DNA of 64,000 nucleotides from Clostridium beijerinckii (GCF_036699995.1 NZ_CP144906.1:5482501-5546500), one strand, 5' to 3'; positions 16,918-25,900 are shown, counted from the first letter of the stretch. The notes: generated from the letters alone by a model not told the origin. Program-made: numbers and translations.

Positions 16918-18822
16918 TTAAACTTCTATAAACATATCTTTTTCTTCACCACAAGCTGGGCAAGTCCACTCTTCAGGTAAATTTTCAAAAAGTGTTCCTG
17001 GGTTTACTTCGCCTTCTAAATCACCTACTCCTGGATCATATTCATAACCGCATCCATTACATACATAATGTTTCCAAGTTGGAGTGACTTTCTTTGGAAT
17101 AGCTCTCTTCATCTTTTTCATTGGTGGAGCCTCTTTCTTCGGTTCACCATTGTCTAAAGCCTCAATAAGTAGAGGTAGTATTTCCATCAAATCACCAACT
17201 ATACCGTAATCTGCGTTTTTGAAAATCTTTGCATTAGGGTTTATATTAATTGCAACAATTGTAGAAGCATCCTTTATACCTTTTAAATGTTGACCTGCAC
17301 CTGAAATACCACATGCAATATAAAGGTTTCCTTTAAATTTTTGCCCTGACATACCAACGTAACGATCAATTGGAACATATTTTAAAGTTTCAGCTACTGG
17401 TCTAGAAGAACCTATTGCTGCACCAGCCTGAACTGCAAGCTTTTCTATAAGATGCATATTTTCCTTTTCTCCTATACCTTGGCCCACACTAACTACTCTC
17501 TCCGCCTTGCTTATTGGAGTATCTATAGGAATTCCTACAGAAAAATCATATCCATCCTTCTTAAGAGCTTCTACAAGAGAATTTACTTTCTCTTCAGGTG
17601 TACCATCTTTATAAATTACCTTCTTACGATATCCTGTTGCAGGTTCCCTCGAAGTTTTTGCTACACTCTCTGTTTTTGGCATTTTTCCTATAATATTAGC
17701 GGCTATAACAACACGCTGGATTTCATTAGTTCCTTCATATATAGTGCAGATTTTAGCATCTCTATAGGCACGCTCAACTTCCATACCTTTAAGGTATCCG
17801 CTTCCCCCAAAGATTTGAAGAGCATCGTTGACAATCTCAAGACAAACATCAGAAGCATATTGTTTAGCCATTGCTGCTTCCATGCTGTAGTGCTCATGAT
17901 TTCCTTTAAGCTCTGCTGCACTGTAAATAAGGAATCTTGCTGCTCTAAGTTTTGTGGCCATATCTGCTAATTTAAAAGCGATTATTTGTTGCTGGCAAAT
18001 AGGTTTACCAAATTGAACTCTTTCTTTTGAATACTCTAAGGCATTCTCATAAGCACCTTGTGCTATTCCTAGAGCTTGGGCAGCAATACCGATACGTCCA
18101 CCATCTAATGTAGACATAGCAATTTTGAAACCATCGCCTTCTTTACCTAATAAATTTTCCTTAGGAACTTTTACATCATTAAAAATAAGCTCTGCAGTAG
18201 CTGATGAACGAATTCCCATCTTATCATAATGCTTACCAAAACTAAAACCTTCTGATCCCTTTTCAACGATAAATGCACTAATGCCTCGTGTACCAATATT
18301 TGGGGTAGTCACTGCAAAAACAATATAAATATCTGCTTCGCCACCATTAGTGATAAATATTTTCTCACCATTTAAGATATAATAATCTCCTTCTAGTACA
18401 GCAGTTGTTTCTGTTCCTCCTGCATCACTACCTGCATTTTCCTCAGTCAAACCAAATGCTCCAAGCTTTTCACCCTTTGCTAATGGTACTAAATATTTTT
18501 GTTTTTGCTCCTCATTTCCAAAAGCTGCAATTGGATATGTTCCTAATGATGTATGTGCAGATAAGATTACTCCAGTCCCGCCATCAACTCTTGATAATTC
18601 CTCGACAGCTATCGCATAGCTAATCACATCTAAGCCAGCTCCTCCATACTCCTTTGAATACGGAATACCCATCACTCCCATATCAGCTAGCTTTTGAACT
18701 ACTTCCGAAGGGAATTTATTTTCTTGATCCAACATAAATGCAATAGGTTTAACTTCCTCTTCAGCAAATTCTCTTATTTTTGTTCTCAAATTTTCATGTT
18801 GTTCTGTAGTTTTGAAAAACAT
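16918..18822 (-). CDS. Acyl-CoA dehydrogenase / ETF-alpha / rubredoxin fusion
   Basis: A 634-residue, three-part protein. Residues 1-380 are a complete acyl-CoA dehydrogenase with catalytic Glu363 in YEGTNEIQR and the FAD-binding [13 protein letters not shown]. Residues about 400-560 match the C-terminal FAD domain of electron-transfer flavoprotein alpha ([34 protein letters not shown]). Residues 585-634 are a rubredoxin with Cys588, Cys591, Cys621 and Cys624. No etfB gene is present nearby. The order suggests an internal wire from acyl-CoA through two flavins to the rubredoxin iron, then to FprA encoded next. Substrate chain length is unknown. Confidence 0.93.
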   Translation of the reverse strand: MFFKTTEQHENLRTKIREFAEEEVKPIAFMLDQENKFPSEVVQKLADMGVMGIPYSKEYGGAGLDVISYAIAVEELSRVDGGTGVILSAHTSLGTYPIAAFGNEEQKQKYLVPLAKGEKLGAFGLTEENAGSDAGGTETTAVLEGDYYILNGEKIFITNGGEADIYIVFAVTTPNIGTRGISAFIVEKGSEGFSFGKHYDKMGIRSSATAELIFNDVKVPKENLLGKEGDGFKIAMSTLDGGRIGIAAQALGIAQGAYENALEYSKERVQFGKPICQQQIIAFKLADMATKLRAARFLIYSAAELKGNHEHYSMEAAMAKQYASDVCLEIVNDALQIFGGSGYLKGMEVERAYRDAKICTIYEGTNEIQRVVIAANIIGKMPKTESVAKTSREPATGYRKKVIYKDGTPEEKVNSLVEALKKDGYDFSVGIPIDTPISKAERVVSVGQGIGEKENMHLIEKLAVQAGAAIGSSRPVAETLKYVPIDRYVGMSGQKFKGNLYIACGISGAGQHLKGIKDASTIVAININPNAKIFKNADYGIVGDLMEILPLLIEALDNGEPKKEAPPMKKMKRAIPKKVTPTWKHYVCNGCGYEYDPGVGDLEGEVNPGTLFENLPEEWTCPACGEEKDMFIEV

Positions 18823-18906
18823 AAATACACCTCCCTTTAATTATACGGTTTCACTAATGTAATTCTATGAAATCTGTAAAACCATATTCCCAATCATATT
18901 CCTTAA

Positions 18907-18929
18907 ATGTATACCTAAACCGTATACAT
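18907..18929 (-). promoter_or_regulatory. Rrf2-type operator, site 3
   Basis: Inverted repeat with 8-bp arms (ATGTATAC and complement) and a 7-bp spacer; its 17-bp core 18910-18926 follows the site 1 pattern with one mismatch. It covers the predicted transcription start of the fusion-fprA operon. Confidence 0.65.
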
Positions 18930-18931
18930 TT

Positions 18932-18960
18932 ATTGTATACCTCTAAGGTATACTTTTCAA
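18932..18960 (-). promoter_or_regulatory. Promoter of the fusion-fprA operon
   Basis: On the minus strand: TTGAAA (18955-18960), 17-bp spacer, TACAAT (18932-18937). The leader is about 100 nt. An operator fills the spacer. The rest of the gap, 18961-19269, shows nothing I can name. Confidence 0.75.
18935..18953 (-). promoter_or_regulatory. Rrf2-type operator, site 4
   Basis: Perfect palindrome GTATACC-N5-GGTATAC lying between the -35 and -10 boxes, where a bound protein would block RNA polymerase. It is the strongest copy of the repeated motif. Confidence 0.75.
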
Positions 18961-19269
18961 CTGTTATTTTATCTATTTTATTCCATAATAGACAATTAAA
19001 GCTTAAAACTCCTCTTCTTTTAAAGATAATATAACTTTTCCTTCCATTATCTTATAAAAGCAATTATTTTTACTTGTAAAGTTTTTCTTTATTTGTATTC
19101 CCCCTTATTTAATTTAAGATATATTTAAAGTTTCTATATTTATATCAACACTTATAATTATGCTATTTACAATACTATTATTAACATTAATATAAACTAT
19201 AATAAAAAAAGCAGATACGAATTACGTAACTACTATTTTTTATTGATTTAATTTATTTTTCTTTTATGT

Positions 19270-19749
19270 CTACTTATGATATGGTTCACCTTTAATTATT
19301 CTAAATCCTCTATAAATTTGCTCTAATAGCATTACTCTAAAAAGCTGGTGTGGAAATGTCATCTTTGAAAAGCATAATTTATAATTAGCTCTTGCTAAAA
19401 CACTTTTTGAGATTCCTAGGCTTCCTCCTATTACAAATGCTATATTTGGATTTCCTGTTACCCCCAAGTTATCTATATATCCTGCAAACTCTTCTGATGT
19501 TAGTTGCTTTCCACCTAAATCCATTGCTATAACGAACATATTGTCTTTAATTTTATTTAGTATTCCTTGCCCCTCTTTCTCTTTAATTACCTCTTCTTCC
19601 TTTTCTGAAGCATTATCTGGTGTTTTTTCATCCACCAATTCAACTATATCTAATTTGCAATACCTTCCTAATCTTTTTGAATATTCTTCTATAGCATCCC
19701 TTAAATACTTTTCCTTTATTTTACCAACTGTTATTATCGTTATGTTCAT
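19270..19749 (-). CDS. rlmH: RlmH, 23S rRNA pseudouridine methyltransferase
   Basis: 159 residues, the usual size for this SPOUT enzyme, which N3-methylates pseudouridine 1915 in helix 69 of 23S rRNA. Recognised by MNITIITVGKIKEKYL at the start, the knot motif FVIGGSLGIS, and the end SKMTFPHQLFRVMLLEQIYRGFRI-type segment. Its position near the origin is also usual in Firmicutes. Monocistronic, leftward. Confidence 0.97.
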   Translation of the reverse strand: MNITIITVGKIKEKYLRDAIEEYSKRLGRYCKLDIVELVDEKTPDNASEKEEEVIKEKEGQGILNKIKDNMFVIAMDLGGKQLTSEEFAGYIDNLGVTGNPNIAFVIGGSLGISKSVLARANYKLCFSKMTFPHQLFRVMLLEQIYRGFRIIKGEPYHK

Positions 19750-19798
19750 TGTTATCTCCTTTAATTATTTTATGAATACCTATATTATAACTAAAAAT

Positions 19799-19837
19799 AA
19801 AAACTGTAGCTAAATTCTTTACTCAGCTACAGTTTTT
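19799..19837 (-). terminator. Terminator of the MFS gene
   Basis: Perfect stem with 13-bp arms (AAAAACTGTAGCT and complement), 13-nt loop, T-run on both strands. Confidence 0.85.
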
Positions 19838-19907
19838 ATTTTTCAATACTATTTATATTTTATACTAAGTTTTAAACTAATAACAATTAGAATATCATTA
19901 TATTCCT

Positions 19908-21335
19908 TTATAGAGCTTCAACTTTAGCTCTAGATTTCGTCTTATATAATCTGTATGCTGTTAATACCGCTCCTAATGCACATATTATAGCTGCAGCAAC
20001 ATATACATATTGCATCCCATATACAAAAATATCATCTCTTCCCTCTATATATCCTGTAACATGATATCCTATTTGACTACTCATCCTATTGTATAAAAGA
20101 GTTGTTGATAATGATATTCCAAAAACCATTCCCAAATTTCTAACCAATGCATTTATGCTTCCAGCAATTCCTAAATTTTTTGTATCTACTGTAGACATAA
20201 CTAATGAATTATTTGGTGACTGAAACATTCCATTTCCTAGTGTCATTATTGCTATAAAGGCAATTAATGCACCTATGTGAGAATACTCATTTAAAGTTGA
20301 TATCAAAAATAAACCTAGACTAGTTCCAATAAGTCCTAAGAATGTTAAAACTTCAGATCCTATTCTATCTGATATATACCCACTCATTGGAGCAACAACT
20401 GATAAAATTATTGGTGATACCATCATTAATACACCAGTAACTGAAGGAGCTAGTTTCATCACGTATTGTAGGTAAAATGGCAATATAATATTTGAACAAC
20501 TTATTGCCACAAATGAGATGAATGCACAAAAAATACTGAGCGAAAATAATGAATTACTAAATATCTCTAGTTTCAATAATGGTTCATCAATTCTTTTTTC
20601 AACAATTATAAATGAAATAAATAATATAATAGAGACAACAAATGATATAATGATTCCTATATTGTCATATCCAATTTCCTTACCAAAAGTTAAAGCACTG
20701 AATAAAAGTACCATAGTTGACCCAAATAAAATTGCACCTTTTATATCTAATTTTTCATTTGAATTATTAGAACTTTTAGGAAGTGTCTTCATTGCCAAAG
20801 CCAATGCTAAAATTCCTATAGGCACATTTATTAAAAAAATATACTGCCAACTTAAAATCGATACAATTATTCCTCCCACTGGTGGACCTATCATTGAACC
20901 TAATGCTACAAAAGTTCCATTTAACCCTAATGCTCTTCCTCTTTCATTTCTTGGAAAAACCTGAGTTATAATTCCTTGACTTGTAGACATGGTTCCTGCA
21001 GCGCCAATTGCTTGCAATATTCTCGAGAAGACTAACATTACTAATGAATTAGATAATCCACATAAAAGTGAACCAATCGTGAAAATAATTATACCCAATT
21101 TAAAAACTGAAGTTTTACCCTTAATATCGGCTAATCTTCCAAATATAAGAATAGTTCCTACAATAACTATTAAATAACTCGTTACTACCCATTCTATAGA
21201 TGCCATGCTTACTGCAAGCCTCTGCGACATTACAGGAAGTGCTACATTCACTATACTGCTATCAAGTGTGGACATAAATGTCAGTAGTACAGTAGTAAAT
21301 AATATTAACCATCTTTTTTTATCCGTACTTTCCAT
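19908..21335 (-). CDS. MFS exporter, DHA2 (14-TM) family
   Basis: 475 residues with about 14 hydrophobic helices, matching EmrB/QacA-type proton-driven drug exporters. The opening (FMSTLDSSIVNVALP) carries the Asp-containing motif D1. Motif A is seen as GRLADIKGK after helix 2 and antiporter motif C as GSMIGPPVGG in helix 5. Substrate unknown. Single gene under a palindromic operator, suggesting control by a MarR- or TetR-type repressor encoded elsewhere. Confidence 0.9.
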   Translation of the reverse strand: MESTDKKRWLILFTTVLLTFMSTLDSSIVNVALPVMSQRLAVSMASIEWVVTSYLIVIVGTILIFGRLADIKGKTSVFKLGIIIFTIGSLLCGLSNSLVMLVFSRILQAIGAAGTMSTSQGIITQVFPRNERGRALGLNGTFVALGSMIGPPVGGIIVSILSWQYIFLINVPIGILALALAMKTLPKSSNNSNEKLDIKGAILFGSTMVLLFSALTFGKEIGYDNIGIIISFVVSIILFISFIIVEKRIDEPLLKLEIFSNSLFSLSIFCAFISFVAISCSNIILPFYLQYVMKLAPSVTGVLMMVSPIILSVVAPMSGYISDRIGSEVLTFLGLIGTSLGLFLISTLNEYSHIGALIAFIAIMTLGNGMFQSPNNSLVMSTVDTKNLGIAGSINALVRNLGMVFGISLSTTLLYNRMSSQIGYHVTGYIEGRDDIFVYGMQYVYVAAAIICALGAVLTAYRLYKTKSRAKVEAL

Positions 21336-21428
21336 ATGTTTTATCCTTTCTGTTTATACATGTTTTATCTAGCTGTAAAAATAGAGTTTATATACAATAT
21401 CGAAACATTCATAAACCTAATCACACCT

Positions 21429-21454
21429 TATATGGTTGCAAATGCAACTATATA
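21429..21454 (-). promoter_or_regulatory. Operator at the MFS promoter
   Basis: Palindrome with 12-bp arms, 11 of 12 paired, and a 2-bp centre, with core GTTGCA-AA-TGCAAC. It covers the predicted start point of the MFS transcript, typical of a dimeric drug-responsive repressor. Confidence 0.65.
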
Positions 21455-21456
21455 AA

Positions 21457-21485
21457 ATTATAATATATTTTTATTATTTACACAA
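21457..21485 (-). promoter_or_regulatory. Promoter of the MFS gene
   Basis: On the minus strand: TTGTGT (21480-21485), 17-bp spacer, TATAAT (21457-21462). Confidence 0.7.
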
Positions 21486-21516
21486 ATGGTATGATAATTC
21501 TCTAAATATAAAAATA

Positions 21517-21578
21517 TAATCCACATTTTAAAGTTCAAAAAAAAAATTATCCACATTTTATTCTAATTCTATGGATAA
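21517..21578. other. Minor DnaA-box group
   Basis: A perfect box TTATCCACA at 21547, a one-mismatch box TAATCCACA at 21517 and a weaker inverted box at 21570. The rest of the 21579-21890 stretch carries no gene I can support, only a pair of 11-bp inverted repeats (ATCATGCTTTT at 21741 and its complement at 21856). Confidence 0.45.
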
Positions 21579-21890
21579 AGTTCTTTATATTATTTGTACA
21601 GTTTTAATATATATGTTCTAAAAAGTTTGCTTCATAAAAATTTATCTTAAAGAACTAACTAGTCCAAGTTAGATAATTTTATAGCAAATTAATTAGATTA
21701 ACTTGATACTTGTATAAATTAAATATCCTATAATTATTAGATCATGCTTTTAATAAACTGTTATAGGAAAAACTACGTGCAAATAATGTTTTCAAATCAT
21801 AGATTAAAAATTCATTAATAATGAAAACTTACTATTAGCTTCTTTTAACATTAACAAAAGCATGATATTAATTATATTTTATACTATTAT

Positions 21891-24065
21891 TTACTTTAAT
21901 TTAAATGATCCAACCATCTCATTTAAATTATCTGACGAATATTCCAGTACATCAGTTGCTTGCTTTAGTTGCCTTATTTCTAATAATATTTTCTTAACCA
22001 TAGACAATGATTCTTCACTCTTATTTGAACTATTTTCGGTAGATTGTTCTATTTTATCTGCCATAGTGCTTACATTATTCATAACATCTCCAACACTTTG
22101 GCTCTGGGTCGAAGTTATTTGTGATATTGACTGCATCGCATTAGCTATTATATTTACATCATCATTAATATGATCAAATGATTGAATAGATTCTTTTACA
22201 CTCGCTGTAGATATATCTACCTTAGTATTTATCTCTTCTGCATATTCAAATGTTGCTTGTGTCTGTTTTTGGACTTGATTAATAACATTGCTTATTGACT
22301 TGGTAGCACTTTCTGTTTCTAGTGCTAATTTAGATATTTCTTCCGCTACTACAGAAAATCCTTTTCCACTCTCTCCTGCTCTTGCAGCCTCAATTGATGC
22401 ATTAAGAGCTAGAAGTTGTGTCTGCTTACTTATATTTCTTATGACATTAATTACTTCGCTTATCTCCTGTGAATATCCCTGTAGAGTGCTTACAGATTGT
22501 ACTGTATTATCAATAGTCTTTTCTAAATCCTCCATATTACTCAATACTTCTTTTGATATGCTTTGCGCCGATGCTGCACTTTCATTAGTTCCTTCAACTA
22601 TACCTGATACTTCTAATATAAGACTATCCATTTCTTGAATAGATGCTGTAATATCTGAAAATTTGTTTTTTGTATTTTGGAATACTAGATTTTGGTCTTT
22701 AGAATTTTCCAGTAAAGTTATCACTGTATTTTCAATGACTCCCATTCCATTTTTAACTTCGCTTGTTATATTAGAAACTATATTTACTGATTTTTTTGTA
22801 GTTTTAGCTGATCTTTTCACTCTATCTAACATGCTCATCTGATTATTTATGAATTTATTGAACCATCGTGACAGCTCTCCGATTTCATCTGATGACATTT
22901 TTTCAACTCTTTTTGTTAAATTTCCTTCACCTTCCGCAATATCTTGTAATATATTTATCGTTCTACTTAAAGGGGATGAAATCATTCTTTTAGATATTAA
23001 TAACGAAAATAATGATAATATAATCCACATTGCTATAGATGTGAATATACTATTATTCGGTGATAATTTAATTGCTATAAAATTTACTGCAATTAAAATT
23101 GCTGATATTATTGATATAGATATTGGCATCTTTAAATTAATACTTTGAAAATTATATATCTCAGCTATATCACCTTCACACATCATTCCCCATACCTCAT
23201 CACAGTTCGGGGGTTTTATTAATGTTCCCTTACCTCCAACCATTATATGTCTGTAATCTGGATATCCAGGCCAACAATCTAGGTTTTCACCATTTCTAAT
23301 TGTATTTTCAACTCCTCGATGTAATTTACTTGTAGCTGGATCATTAAAAATTATTTCAAATTCGGTATGCTCTTTAATTCTAACTGTACCCCAACTCTTT
23401 GTTTTAACTCCATCTTTAAGATTCTCACCTAAAGTAAATGTATTATCCTCAAATCTGCTTCTAGATATTGCTGTTCCGGGCTTAATATCTCTGCTAGTCT
23501 TCACCATAAATAAGTAATTATCTCCAGAATCCTTATATATATGAGTATCCTCATCTTGAATTACGTTGCTCATATCATCATTTAGTGTTCTGCAGCATAA
23601 TATTCTAATTTGATTACTGTGATTTTTGCATGTACTGGAAAACATTAATGTAACATCATCAGCAAATTTCTTATTACTTATATCAGTATGTAGGGTTCTT
23701 TTATCAATATATGGTCCATACATTAAAGGCCTACCTTCTAATCCTGCTTTTAGATTAGGTAAATCACTCATATCTAATCCAATATGCTCTTTGCACGAAG
23801 AAACTGATACTATTCCTTTCTCATCTAAAACAAATATTTCACAAAAGTCCTCATGCTTTTTTACGGTTTCAATTAAATAATTACATACTATATTATCATT
23901 GTCTTCTAATGCCACAAGTGAATTCTTAATATTTTCTAATTGTGCCCACTTGTCATTAAACCAGTTATCTAATGCCTTTTTTCTTCCATTTGATATTCCT
24001 TCAAATACTTTTTCTGAATGTTCCTTTAGATTTCTATTCAACAGATATTTAAGCTTTAAACTCAT
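21891..24065 (-). CDS. Methyl-accepting chemotaxis protein
   Basis: 724 residues. Two hydrophobic helices lie near residues 320-365, followed by a HAMP domain and a long signalling coiled coil with the conserved hairpin tip LNASIEAARAGESGKGF that binds CheA and CheW. The first 300 residues form a sensor region with several cysteines (for example CWPGYPDY and PPNCDEVWGMMCEG) and no membrane helix in front of it, so this sensor may face the cytoplasm. Its GGGGGGA ribosome site is intact, but an insertion sequence begins 24 bp upstream of the start codon. Confidence 0.9.
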   Translation of the reverse strand: MSLKLKYLLNRNLKEHSEKVFEGISNGRKKALDNWFNDKWAQLENIKNSLVALEDNDNIVCNYLIETVKKHEDFCEIFVLDEKGIVSVSSCKEHIGLDMSDLPNLKAGLEGRPLMYGPYIDKRTLHTDISNKKFADDVTLMFSSTCKNHSNQIRILCCRTLNDDMSNVIQDEDTHIYKDSGDNYLFMVKTSRDIKPGTAISRSRFEDNTFTLGENLKDGVKTKSWGTVRIKEHTEFEIIFNDPATSKLHRGVENTIRNGENLDCWPGYPDYRHIMVGGKGTLIKPPNCDEVWGMMCEGDIAEIYNFQSINLKMPISISIISAILIAVNFIAIKLSPNNSIFTSIAMWIILSLFSLLISKRMISSPLSRTINILQDIAEGEGNLTKRVEKMSSDEIGELSRWFNKFINNQMSMLDRVKRSAKTTKKSVNIVSNITSEVKNGMGVIENTVITLLENSKDQNLVFQNTKNKFSDITASIQEMDSLILEVSGIVEGTNESAASAQSISKEVLSNMEDLEKTIDNTVQSVSTLQGYSQEISEVINVIRNISKQTQLLALNASIEAARAGESGKGFSVVAEEISKLALETESATKSISNVINQVQKQTQATFEYAEEINTKVDISTASVKESIQSFDHINDDVNIIANAMQSISQITSTQSQSVGDVMNNVSTMADKIEQSTENSSNKSEESLSMVKKILLEIRQLKQATDVLEYSSDNLNEMVGSFKLK

Positions 24066-24080
24066 AGCAATCCCCCCATA

Positions 24081-24088
24081 TATTATTC
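24081..24088. repeat. Target-site duplication, left copy
   Basis: TATTATTC, repeated exactly at 25893-25900 on the other side of the insertion sequence. Confidence 0.9.
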
Positions 24089-24238
24089 GGTACTGTCAAA
24101 GTTTTTTATCTAACTAAGGCAGCAACCCTTTAATTTTTCTTATTTTTTATATAAATAACTTGCCACCCCCAAAAAGTTAAGATATTTTATACTTGCAAAA
24201 CAAAAACACTGAACTAAAAAAGGAGGCAAGCTATTACC

Positions 24239-25672
24239 ATGATTAATAAGTTTCTTCTTGAAACTGTAATTTATCTTATTGAAATTATAAAGTATCTCAT
24301 GACTTTGCTGGTTGGCAAAAACTTGCTTAAAAGCATTTCGGACGAACCTGTTAAGAAAGAATACCGAAAGCTTCAAGTAGATGATCAACCAATCTTTGAT
24401 GTTCCCGAAAAACTTAACTATAAGCTTCTAATAGCTGAATATGAGTTTAAGCACGGCAAAGAATTTGCTCCTGTGAAACCTCGCAAAAACAAAGCGTTAG
24501 CTCCTAAGGATGTTATCTGTCCTAAGTGTGGTGCTCCACATACCTATCTTTACGATAATAACGGAGGCCGAGGACAATATCTTTGCAAAGTCTGTGATAC
24601 CACATTCAATCCTAAAAATTACTATCAGAAATCCATAGTGTTAAGATGTCCTCACTGCAGTAAAACACTTGAAAGAATCAAGGCGCGTAAGGATTTCTAC
24701 GTTTATAAGTGTAAGAATGATAATTGCTCTTTTTACCAAAATAATCTTAAATCAATGACAAAATCTGAAAAACAAGATTTTAAGAAGAATCCTGGTAAGT
24801 TCAAAGTTAGATACATATTTAGAGATTTCACTTTTGACTTTAAGCCACTTTCTAAAGAAAGTCCGGTAAAATCAAAGGTTTCTCTTCCAAACATTATGAT
24901 TTCTTCTTACACCTTAGGACTCATTCTAACTTACTACGTTAACTACGGTTTATCTTCCAGAAAGACAGCTGCATTGCTTAAAGATATTCATGATATTAAA
25001 ATATCTCATCAAGCAATTTTAAACTATGTTAATGCCGTTTCAATTGTAGTTAAGCCATTTATAGATAACTACGATTATAAACTTTCTGACTCTTTCTGCG
25101 GCGATGAAACCTACATAAAAGTTAACGGTAAGTGGAACTATATTTTCTTCTTTTTTGATGCTGTTAAAAAGATTATTCTATCTTACAGAGTATCACCACA
25201 TAGAGATACCGAAACGGCTGTAAAAGCCATCGATGATGTTCTAAGTAAGTTAAAAGAAATACCTGAAGATCTTAATCTTATAACTGATGGTAACCCTATA
25301 TATCTTCTTGCACAGCACTTCTTTGCAAGCCATAGTATAAAATTCGATGTTACTCAAGTTATAGGCTTAACCAATAAAGATGAAGTTTCAAAAGAATATA
25401 GGCCATTGAAGCAAATTATTGAACGTCTTAACCGAACCTTTAAAGGCAATTATAGAGCTACTACTGGCTTCGGAAGTCCTAACGGGTCGGTTGCATTTGT
25501 AACTATGTTTGTGGCATACTTTAACTTTCTAAGACCACATTCTGCCCTTGAAGGCAAAACTCCTGTAATCCTTGAAGAGTTAGAGTCAATGTCCAACATG
25601 CCTACTAGATGGTGCAAATTTATTGAACTATCTCAAGACTTTGTTCTAAATAACTGTACAATAACTGCCTAA
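24239..25672 (+). CDS. IS6-like DDE transposase with zinc ribbons
   Basis: 477 residues, longer than classical IS6 transposases of about 230-240. The extra N-terminal half has two Cys4 ribbons (CPKCGAPHTY...CKVC and CPHCSKTLE...CKNDNC). The catalytic DDE triad is seen as Asp in FCGDETYIKV, Asp in LITDGNP and Glu in IERLNR, followed by the family ending FVAYFNFLRPHSALEGKTP. AAAGGAGG ribosome site about 10 bp before the ATG. No frameshift. Confidence 0.93.
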   Translation: MINKFLLETVIYLIEIIKYLMTLLVGKNLLKSISDEPVKKEYRKLQVDDQPIFDVPEKLNYKLLIAEYEFKHGKEFAPVKPRKNKALAPKDVICPKCGAPHTYLYDNNGGRGQYLCKVCDTTFNPKNYYQKSIVLRCPHCSKTLERIKARKDFYVYKCKNDNCSFYQNNLKSMTKSEKQDFKKNPGKFKVRYIFRDFTFDFKPLSKESPVKSKVSLPNIMISSYTLGLILTYYVNYGLSSRKTAALLKDIHDIKISHQAILNYVNAVSIVVKPFIDNYDYKLSDSFCGDETYIKVNGKWNYIFFFFDAVKKIILSYRVSPHRDTETAVKAIDDVLSKLKEIPEDLNLITDGNPIYLLAQHFFASHSIKFDVTQVIGLTNKDEVSKEYRPLKQIIERLNRTFKGNYRATTGFGSPNGSVAFVTMFVAYFNFLRPHSALEGKTPVILEELESMSNMPTRWCKFIELSQDFVLNNCTITA

Positions 25673-25698
25673 TGATCTAAAGCAGTTGGTGAAACGCA

Positions 25699-25824
25699 CC
25701 CTTGACACGCCCACAAAGATAAATGGTAAAATATCTCAATAGGCGGGTCTATTAGTCATGTTCAAAATTATCATTCACCCGTCCTTAACTGCCTAAGACC
25801 ATTTATCTTTAGGTGTGTCAAGGG
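25699..25824 (+). repeat. Large stem-loop inside the IS, 3' of the transposase
   Basis: Arms of 29 and 27 nt (25699-25727 and 25798-25824) are complementary but for a small bulge; they start CCCTTGACAC and contain AAAGATAAATGGT. The 70-nt loop is relatively G+C-rich. It does not end in a T-run. Confidence 0.8.
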
Positions 25825-25892
25825 CAACTAGCAAACATAATTTAACATTAAATGGTAGTTGGATTGATTTTTCATATATTTTTTACACTACC

Positions 25893-25900
25893 TATTATTC
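25893..25900. repeat. Target-site duplication, right copy
   Basis: TATTATTC, identical to 24081-24088. Confidence 0.9.

Larger units (their letters stand above)
24089..25892 (+). mobile_element. IS6-like insertion sequence, intact
   Basis: 1804 bp. The ends are imperfect inverted repeats, GGTACTGTCAAAG on the left and GGTAGTGTAAAAA (read inward) on the right, similar to the GGTTCTG/GGCACTG ends of the IS6 family. An identical 8-bp duplication flanks it, the length usual for IS6. It carries one intact transposase gene and a large stem-loop behind it. The exact duplication and open gene suggest recent, possibly still active, insertion. Confidence 0.92.

Noticed and set aside
17452..17970. 172-codon rightward frame inside the acyl-CoA dehydrogenase fusion gene
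   Set aside because: Antisense to a clearly conserved gene, no ribosome site, composition typical of a shadow frame.
21741..21866. Inverted repeat ATCATGCTTTT with 104 bp between arms
   Set aside because: Short arms and long distance; such pairs arise by chance in A+T-rich DNA, and no gene or T-run goes with it.
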